Shown here: positions 6,743 through 10,746 of the stretch, piece after piece
Layout: each line of letters begins with the position of its first letter
How positions within the stretch are numbered: the stretch's first letter is position 1
NCBI GenBank assembly: GCA_022711695.1
Contig: JAKLEJ010000085.1
Location: 1 to 10,746, forward strand
Origin: Verrucomicrobiota bacterium
Lineage (GTDB): Bacteria > Verrucomicrobiota > Verrucomicrobiia > Limisphaerales > JACRJZ01
Reading direction: 5' to 3'
DNA length: 10,746 bases
Notes under the pieces: generated by a model
What the model was told of the DNA's origin: nothing
The model's input: only the letters and a program-made list of their open reading frames with translations
Database searches by the model: none
Translations under genes and position numbers: made by a program

Positions 6743-7300
6743 ATGAACCAGCAACCGGCCAAGACCATGGCAACGAAGAGCCCCAGCGAGAAGGTGGGTG
6801 TCCTGATCAGCGACGAGTTCAGCCTGGTGCGCGAGCGGTTCTGCTCGTTGCTGATGGAGGACGCGCGGATCGCGGTTGTCGGGCAGGCTTCTTCCGCGGT
6901 GGAGATGTGGAGACTGTTCATCGAGCGGCAGCCGGACGCGGTGGTGTTCGATTTTGGAGGAGGCCAGGGCGGAGGGCTCGAGGCGCTGCGGCAGCTTAAG
7001 AAGGCCGATCCCGGGTGCGTGGTCATGGTGCTGACCAACCACCGGGGAGACGAATTCCGTCGGGAGTGCCGCCGCCTGGGCGCGGATTTCTTTCTCCACA
7101 AGGCCACTGAATTCGAGAAAGCGGCGGAGGTGCTGGGGCGACTGCCCTGCCGCGTTCAAGCCCGGCGCGCCGGCCCGCCGGTGGTGGCCCCCGCCTCCGC
7201 GCGGGTTGCGCATGTTCCGGCCGAACCGGTTTCACCCGAAAAACCCATGCCGACGCCGAACTGGCGTTCCGCGGCCAACCCCGAAAGGGAGGTCCTATGA
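6743..7300 (+). CDS. Stand-alone receiver-domain protein with disordered tail
   Basis: 185 residues. Residues 18-130 form a response-regulator receiver: acidic pair D24/E25, phospho-acceptor D70 (VVFDFGGG), switch T98 (MVLTN) and K120 (FLHKAT). All key residues are present, so it can probably be phosphorylated. The loop after D70 is glycine-rich (GGGQGGG) instead of the usual MP.M.G. There is no DNA-binding or enzymatic output domain. Residues 136-185 are Pro/Ala-rich and likely disordered. Its stop overlaps the sigma-factor start by ATGA (7297-7300), so the two are made together; a role in controlling that sigma factor by binding or phosphorelay is inferred, not shown. ATG at 6743 is chosen because the domain begins shortly after and AGAGAAAG lies just upstream. 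The frame is open back to 6458 but that stretch is Arg/Pro-rich and domain-free. No kinase adjoins it; the kinase at 4089 is the nearest candidate. Confidence 0.85.
   Translation: MNQQPAKTMATKSPSEKVGVLISDEFSLVRERFCSLLMEDARIAVVGQASSAVEMWRLFIERQPDAVVFDFGGGQGGGLEALRQLKKADPGCVVMVLTNHRGDEFRRECRRLGADFFLHKATEFEKAAEVLGRLPCRVQARRAGPPVVAPASARVAHVPAEPVSPEKPMPTPNWRSAANPEREVL
7287..7292 (+). promoter_or_regulatory. Strong ribosome binding site of the sigma-factor gene
   Basis: GGGAGG sits 4 nt before the ATG at 7297, inside the 3' end of the receiver gene. It is the best Shine-Dalgarno in the window. It supports the start chosen for the sigma factor and suggests efficient translation in addition to ATGA coupling. 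Confidence 0.75.
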
Positions 7301-8310
7301 AAAGCAACCTGAGCAGCCCCGGGCCTGTCAGAGCCCCCGCCGCGATTCGCGGCGGTCCTCCGGTGAGCGTGGCGCATCTGGGCCGCACGCCCGCGCGGCC
7401 TCCCAGCCATTGTTCCCAGGCGCCCGCCGCCGAGCCCCGCCCGGCCCTGCGCCCGCGCTTGCGCCCGGCCATCGAGGCCGCCGATCCGGATATCGTCTTC
7501 CGGCTTTATGCGCGCGAGATCGGGCGTCTGCGTTTGCTCGAACCTCATGAAGAAGCGGAGCTGGCGCAGCGCATTCGCGAGGGCGACGCCGCCGCCCGCG
7601 AGACGATGATCAAGGCCAATCTGCGGCTGGTGGTCAAGATCGCCCGCGACTTCGATGGCTACGGACTGGCCCTGCTGGACTTGATCAGCGAGGGGAACAT
7701 CGGCCTGATGCGCGCGGTGGAGCGCTACGACCCTGCCAAGGGGGCCAAGCTCTCCACTTACGCCTCCTTCTATATCAAGCAAGCCATGCGTCGCGCCATT
7801 GCCGACCACGGGCGGCTCATCCGGCTGCCCGTCTATGCGCAGGAGAAGCTCATGGACATCAGCCGGGCCGAAACCCGCTTGCGCGAGCTGTTCGGGCGCG
7901 CCCCCACCGACGAGGAAATCAGCGGCGAGATCCGTTTGCCGGCCGTCAAAGTGCGCCGGCTGCGGACGGCCGCCCTGCCGCCCACTTCGCTGGACGCGCC
8001 CCAGGACGAGGGCGCCGACCACACGGCCGCCGAGATGGTGGCCGACGAAAACGCCCACGCCCCGGACGAGGATCTCCGCCAGGAAGACACCGCCGGGCTG
8101 GTGCTCGAGCTGATGCAAAACCTGCCGCCGCGGGAACTGCAGATCATCCGCCACCGCTTCGGTTTCGAAGACGGAGGCGAGAAGACCCTCGAGGAGATCG
8201 GCCGGGAGATGGGCCTGACCCGCGAGCGCATCCGCCAGCTCCAGAACAGCGCGCTGCGCAAGCTGCGCACGCGCATGACGGCCCGCGAGTCGGTGGGGTT
8301 GGCGGCGTAG
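7297..8310 (+). CDS. Sigma-70 family RNA polymerase sigma factor (primary-like, group 2)
   Basis: 337 residues. A Pro/Ala/Arg-rich, probably disordered segment (1-62) precedes region 1.2 (DIVFRLYAREIGRLRLLEP, 65-83). Region 2 covers about 95-178: NLRLVVKIARDF, LLDLISEGNIGLMRAVERYDP, then LSTYASFYIKQAMRRAIADH. Region 3 and the sigma finger span about 179-255 (SLDAPQDEG). Region 4 covers about 265-325, with LPPRELQIIRHRFGF and the -35-binding helix-turn-helix TLEEIGREMGLTRERIRQLQ. All core-binding and promoter-binding regions are present, while the long region 1.1 of housekeeping factors is absent; this points to an alternative RpoS-like or SigB/SigC-like group 2 factor. Two aromatic positions in region 2.3 are unusual: F158-Y159 where RpoD-type factors have Trp-Trp. 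It is coupled to the upstream receiver gene. The regulon is unknown. It converges with trmL, leaving 10 bp between the stop codons and no terminator. Confidence 0.95.
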   Translation: MKSNLSSPGPVRAPAAIRGGPPVSVAHLGRTPARPPSHCSQAPAAEPRPALRPRLRPAIEAADPDIVFRLYAREIGRLRLLEPHEEAELAQRIREGDAAARETMIKANLRLVVKIARDFDGYGLALLDLISEGNIGLMRAVERYDPAKGAKLSTYASFYIKQAMRRAIADHGRLIRLPVYAQEKLMDISRAETRLRELFGRAPTDEEISGEIRLPAVKVRRLRTAALPPTSLDAPQDEGADHTAAEMVADENAHAPDEDLRQEDTAGLVLELMQNLPPRELQIIRHRFGFEDGGEKTLEEIGREMGLTRERIRQLQNSALRKLRTRMTARESVGLAA

Positions 8311-8320
8311 GCTGGGCTCA

Positions 8321-8794
8321 TCAACCCGGCGGCAGCGCCCCCGGGAACCCTTGCTGGCGCAGCGCCTCGTAGAGCACCAGCGCCGCGCAGTTGGCCAGGT
8401 TCAGAGACCGGGCCATGGGCTCGAACATGGGAATGCGCAGCCAGCGCTCCGGCTCCGCCTCCAGCAGCGCCTTCGGCAGTCCCGCCGTCTCCCGCCCCAA
8501 GACCAGGCAATCGTCCGGGCCGTAGCGAGCCTCGGCATAGTGCCGGGGGCCGCCTGACTCGATGAACCAAAGCCTCGCGTCCGGCGCCACCGACTTCCGG
8601 AACGACTCCCAGTCCGGCCACCGCCGCCACACCACCCGCTTCCAGTAGTCCATTCCCGCCCGCTGCAATTGCCGGTCGTCCAGCCGGAAGCCCAGCGGCT
8701 CGATCAGGTGCAGCGCCGTCCGCGTGGCCGCGCACAGCCGGGCAATGTTGCCAGTGTTGGGCGCAATCTCCGGCTCCAGGAGCGCGATGTTCAT
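8321..8794 (-). CDS. trmL: tRNA (cytidine/uridine-34 2'-O)-methyltransferase TrmL
   Basis: 157 residues, the normal length for this minimal SPOUT enzyme. It should methylate the ribose of nucleotide 34 in tRNA-Leu isoacceptors with S-adenosylmethionine, acting as a dimer in the cytoplasm. Family motifs are intact: the start MNIALLEPEIAPNTGNIARL (1-20), the RAG.DY motif (45-50), LVLGRETAGLP (97-107), and the knotted SAM-binding segment IPM...RSLNLANCAALVLYEALRQ (121-147), ending in GFPGA as in Escherichia coli TrmL. ATG at 8794 has GAGGA at a normal distance and overlaps the stop of a 40-codon upstream frame by ATGA. It is last in a minus-strand series of tRNA-Ser, truA, small ORF, trmL. The trmL call is firm against other SpoU proteins because of the short length and the start motif. 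Confidence 0.95.
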   Translation of the reverse strand: MNIALLEPEIAPNTGNIARLCAATRTALHLIEPLGFRLDDRQLQRAGMDYWKRVVWRRWPDWESFRKSVAPDARLWFIESGGPRHYAEARYGPDDCLVLGRETAGLPKALLEAEPERWLRIPMFEPMARSLNLANCAALVLYEALRQQGFPGALPPG

Positions 8795-8913
8795 GGCCGG
8801 TCCTCGGCTTCCACCCCGCCTTCCTGGAGAAACGCGCCCGGGCCAGCCCCGGGCCCGCCCTTCGCCCGGCGCCGCAGGGGCGGCTTGCGTTGCGGATCGG
8901 AGGTGGTTTTCAT
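8791..8913 (-). CDS. Possible small basic protein between truA and trmL
   Basis: A 40-codon frame running from ATG at 8913 to a TGA that overlaps the trmL start (ATGA, 8791-8794). The product begins MKTTSDPQRKPPLRRRAKGG, is strongly basic in its first half, Gly/Pro-rich in the middle (GGPGAGPG) and acidic at the end (EGGVEAEDRP). I do not recognise it. Support comes from position: it starts 31 nt after the truA stop and its overlap with trmL is the kind seen in coupled operons. A weak AGGG lies upstream of its ATG. It may be real, or a leader frame that simply delivers ribosomes to trmL. The frame is open upstream to 9093, but that part lies within truA and is discounted. Confidence 0.4.
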   Translation of the reverse strand: MKTTSDPQRKPPLRRRAKGGPGAGPGAFLQEGGVEAEDRP

Positions 8914-8944
8914 GGTTGCCCTGGGAGCCGGCGAGAGAGTCGGG

Positions 8945-9742
8945 CTATTCGTCTTCCGGCGGGGGCGTGGCTTGCCGGGTCGGCTTCGCGGAGTAGAACA
9001 CCTTGCAGAGCACCAGCCCGTGAGCGGGCGCGGACATTCCGGCCTGCCGCCGGTCCCTGGCGGCGAGCATCCCCCGGATGTCCCCCGCGGCAAAGCGGCT
9101 GCGGCCGACCTGCACCAGCGTACCGACGATGCCCCGGCACATTTTGTAGAGAAAGCCGTCGCCCTCGATGACGAAAGTCAGCAGGGGGCCGCGGCGGCGG
9201 ATGTCGCAGCGGCGCAGGGTCCGCAGGGTGTTCTCGACCCGGTAGTTGCGGTTGGCGGCAAAGGACCGGAAGTCATGGCAGCCGACGAAGAGCGAGGCGG
9301 CGGCGCGCATGGCGGCCAGGTCCAGCTTTTGCGGCACGTGCCAGGCCAGCCGCCGCCAGAGCGGGTTCATGACGGGGTGGTTCCAGACGCGGTATTGATA
9401 CTGTTTGCCGGCGGCGTGAAATCGGGCGTGGAAATCGGGCGGGCAGCGCCGGGCCGCCACCACCCGGATGTCCTCGGGCAGATGCGCGTTGAGCGCCAGC
9501 CGCAGCTTGCCGGCCGGCATCCGCAACACGGTCCGCGGGAGATCCGCGTGCGCCACCATCCCCAGCGCATGCACGCCGGTGTCGGTCCGGCTGGAGCTGT
9601 GCACCCGCCCGACGCCCGGAAACAGCCGCCGCAACGCCTCCTCGACCTTCTCCTGAACGCCCGTCCCTGTCTTTTGCGCCTGCCAGCCGGCATAGGAGGC
9701 GCCCTCGTAGGCGATGGTGAGCTTGAAGCGGATCGTTTCCAT
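8945..9742 (-). CDS. truA: tRNA pseudouridine synthase A (TruA)
   Basis: 265 residues from the ATG at 9742. TruA makes pseudouridine at positions 38-40 of the anticodon arm in many tRNAs. Visible family features: YEGASYAGWQ.Q (12-23), SSRTDTGVHALG with catalytic D54 (50-61), KQYQYRVWN (113-121) with the conserved Tyr, DFRSF (157-161) and GDGFLYKMCRGIVGTLVQVG (194-213). Residues 252-265 are a short Pro/Glu tail beyond the core. A TTG at 9763 would add seven residues (MRARRYR), but the conserved start (ETIRFKLTIAYEG) favours the ATG; neither has a good Shine-Dalgarno. The gene starts 37 nt after the end of tRNA-Ser(CGA) on the same strand, and may be read from the tRNA promoter. trmL follows downstream. 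Confidence 0.96.
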   Translation of the reverse strand: METIRFKLTIAYEGASYAGWQAQKTGTGVQEKVEEALRRLFPGVGRVHSSSRTDTGVHALGMVAHADLPRTVLRMPAGKLRLALNAHLPEDIRVVAARRCPPDFHARFHAAGKQYQYRVWNHPVMNPLWRRLAWHVPQKLDLAAMRAAASLFVGCHDFRSFAANRNYRVENTLRTLRRCDIRRRGPLLTFVIEGDGFLYKMCRGIVGTLVQVGRSRFAAGDIRGMLAARDRRQAGMSAPAHGLVLCKVFYSAKPTRQATPPPEDE

Positions 9743-9779
9743 TCGGTAGCGGCGCGCCCGCAAAGGCCGGTCTTCAGAG

Positions 9780-9869
9780 TGGCGGACGGGGAGGGATTTG
9801 AACCCCCGGTAGGCGTAAGCCTACGCCTGATTTCGAGTCAGGTGCCTTAAACCACTCAGCCACCCGTCC
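9780..9869 (-). tRNA. tRNA-Ser (anticodon CGA), CCA encoded
   Basis: 90 nt on the minus strand including the 3' CCA (9780-9782). The acceptor stem GGACGGG (9869-9863) pairs with CCCGTCC (9790-9784), and the discriminator is G, as expected for serine. The D arm contains GCTGAGTGGTTTAAGGC. The anticodon stem CCTGA/TCAGG closes the loop CTCGAAA, giving CGA, which reads UCG. The long variable arm GTAGGC-TTAC-GCCTAC is the class II feature of tRNA-Ser. The T arm GGGGG-TTCAAAT-CCCTC has one G-T pair. All arms close, so the gene should be functional. Confidence 0.98.
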
Positions 9870-9884
9870 AGCTCGGCTGCCCTC

Positions 9885-9913
9885 TTCATAGCGGAAAGGC
9901 CGCGCCGCCGCAA
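9885..9913 (-). promoter_or_regulatory. Possible promoter of the tRNA-Ser / truA series
   Basis: Read on the minus strand: TTGCGG (9913-9908), a 17-bp spacer, and TATGAA (9890-9885), matching the -10 consensus at four of six positions. A start near 9878 would leave a leader of about 9 nt before the mature tRNA. The spacing and placement are good; the -35 is poor. Confidence 0.4.
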
Positions 9914-9939
9914 ATCCTAATTCGCGCCGGATTCGGGTC

Positions 9940-9968
9940 TTGACACACCCTGCTGCCGCTTTGAGGAT
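9940..9968 (+). promoter_or_regulatory. Possible promoter of the PD40-repeat gene
   Basis: Perfect TTGACA at 9940-9945 on the plus strand with GAGGAT 17 bp downstream (9963-9968), a weak -10. A start near 9975 would place the palindrome at 9979-9992 just inside the transcript or at the initiation site. The match rests mostly on the -35 hexamer. Confidence 0.35.
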
Positions 9969-9978
9969 TCCACTACAG

Positions 9979-9992
9979 GGACGCATGCGTCC
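9979..9992. promoter_or_regulatory. 14-bp perfect palindrome upstream of the PD40-repeat gene
   Basis: GGACGCATGCGTCC reads the same on both strands with no spacer. It ends 30 bp before the ATG at 10023 and begins 10 bp after the putative -10 at 9968. With no loop it suits a dimeric DNA-binding protein better than an RNA hairpin. Which protein, if any, binds is unknown. Confidence 0.4.
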
Positions 9993-10022
9993 TTCAAACG
10001 AAGTCGCGTCCGTATCGCCACA

Positions 10023-10746
10023 ATGAAACGACATCTCGAATCGACACGTGAAACTGTCCGCGGCGTCCTGCTGGCCGCCCTTTGCCTTCTGAGCCCGGTG
10101 CTGGGCTGCCTGGCGGCCCCGGCCGAGGGCCCCCTTCGCGTGCCGATGCGCCTGCCGGAAACCAACGCCTTGCCCTCGGGCATCAAAGAGCGGGTCCTGG
10201 GCCCGGTGGCGACGCGGCCGCTGATGATTGTGCGCAGCGCCACCAGCAACGGCTGCCGCGTGGCCATGGCCGCCAGCAGCCGCGGCGGTCTCAACGTCAT
10301 CGTCGATGGCCGCCCCAGCCCCGATTACGAGGATATCGAGCAGACCGGCCCCGTGTTCAGCCCGGACGGCAAACGGATCGCTTACGCCCTGACCAAGGAC
10401 GAAAAATGGTTTATGTTTGTGGATGGGCAGGCGGGGCCGGAGTGCGAGGGGGTTTTCAACCTCACCTGGAGCCCGACCGGCGAGCGTTTTGCCTATGAGG
10501 CGCGCCGCAAAGGCCGGCACACGGTCATCCTGGATGGACGCGCTGGGCCGGAATTTGAGGGCATCGCCAAGGACAGCCTCGTGTTCAGCGGCGACGGCAA
10601 GCGGTTCGCCTATGGGGCGCTGGAGGGCGAGCACTGGTTCATGGTGGTCGATGGGGTGCGCCAGCCCAACTGCGAGGCGATCCTGAGCAAGAGCATGGGC
10701 TTCAGCCCCGACGGCAAGCGCTTCGCCTACGGCGCCATCCAGGGCG
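10023..10746 (+). CDS. Exported PD40/TolB-like beta-propeller protein (3' end outside the window)
   Basis: 241 codons are visible and the frame is open at the window edge. Residues 1-32 look like an export signal: basic start, core VLLAALCLLSPVLG, then C29. VLGC is an imperfect lipobox, so a lipoprotein is possible but not assured. From residue 111 the chain consists of PD40/WD40-like units beginning at 111 (VFSPDGKRIAYA), 148 (TWSPTGERFAYE), 187 (VFSGDGKRFAYG) and 226 (GFSPDGKRFAYG), spaced 37-39 residues. Each unit has a second strand ending in a DG, such as FMFVDG and FMVVDG. An earlier partial unit (VIVDG, 92-96) comes before them. Such repeats form propeller blades that bind protein or ligand outside the cytoplasm; the specific role is unknown. 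It is divergent from tRNA-Ser. The ATG at 10023 has no clear Shine-Dalgarno but fits the signal peptide. Confidence 0.85.
   Translation, partial: MKRHLESTRETVRGVLLAALCLLSPVLGCLAAPAEGPLRVPMRLPETNALPSGIKERVLGPVATRPLMIVRSATSNGCRVAMAASSRGGLNVIVDGRPSPDYEDIEQTGPVFSPDGKRIAYALTKDEKWFMFVDGQAGPECEGVFNLTWSPTGERFAYEARRKGRHTVILDGRAGPEFEGIAKDSLVFSGDGKRFAYGALEGEHWFMVVDGVRQPNCEAILSKSMGFSPDGKRFAYGAIQG

Noticed and set aside
8791..9093. 100-codon version of the small ORF before trmL.
   Set aside because: Its first 60 codons lie inside truA in another frame. Only the part from the ATG at 8913 occupies non-coding space.
9774..10634. Minus-strand frame containing VAEWFKAPDSKSG near its end.
   Set aside because: That peptide is the translated tRNA-Ser gene, and the rest is antisense to the PD40-repeat gene.

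Overview
The window is about two-thirds G+C and densely coded, with few Shine-Dalgarno sequences. Gene content (a secreted GH-A glycosidase, a serine hydrolase/DUF1343 fusion, PAS-NarL-type two-component genes, a primary-like group 2 sigma factor, a PD40-repeat secreted protein) suggests a Gram-negative chromosome, most likely Verrucomicrobiota or a PVC relative. This placement is inferred from gene families and base composition, not from a phylogenetic marker. Nothing suggests a phage, plasmid or transposon.

Layout. 49-1515 (+) encodes a secreted GH5-like hydrolase. Converging on it is 1585-3963 (-), a secreted two-domain protein joining a beta-lactamase-fold (SxxK) hydrolase to a NamZ/DUF1343 exo-muramidase-like domain. 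Divergent from that gene is a two-component operon: a membrane PAS/HisKA_3 kinase (4089-5465) and a NarL/FixJ response regulator (5462-6094), overlapping by ATGA. Next is a 648-bp stretch without a convincing gene (6095-6742). It carries a TTGACA box and a chain of inverted repeats ending in an 11-bp perfect stem and a T-rich tract, and may encode a structured RNA. A second regulatory operon follows: a stand-alone receiver protein (6743-7300) that overlaps by ATGA a sigma-70 family factor (7297-8310).

On the minus strand, reading from 9869 down to 8321, is a tRNA-metabolism cluster: tRNA-Ser(CGA) with encoded CCA, truA, a possible 40-residue ORF, and trmL, which overlaps that small ORF by ATGA. 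Divergent from the tRNA is a truncated plus-strand gene (10023 to the window end) for an exported protein of about 38-residue PD40/TolB-like propeller repeats. A 14-bp perfect palindrome lies just upstream of it.

How the parts work together. The two regulatory operons sit head to tail around the candidate RNA, so the centre of the window (4089-8310) looks like a signalling block: membrane sensor, DNA-binding regulator, structured spacer, receiver, sigma factor. The flanks hold housekeeping tRNA modification and exported carbohydrate or peptidoglycan hydrolases. The least explained items are the spacer and the receiver-sigma pair.
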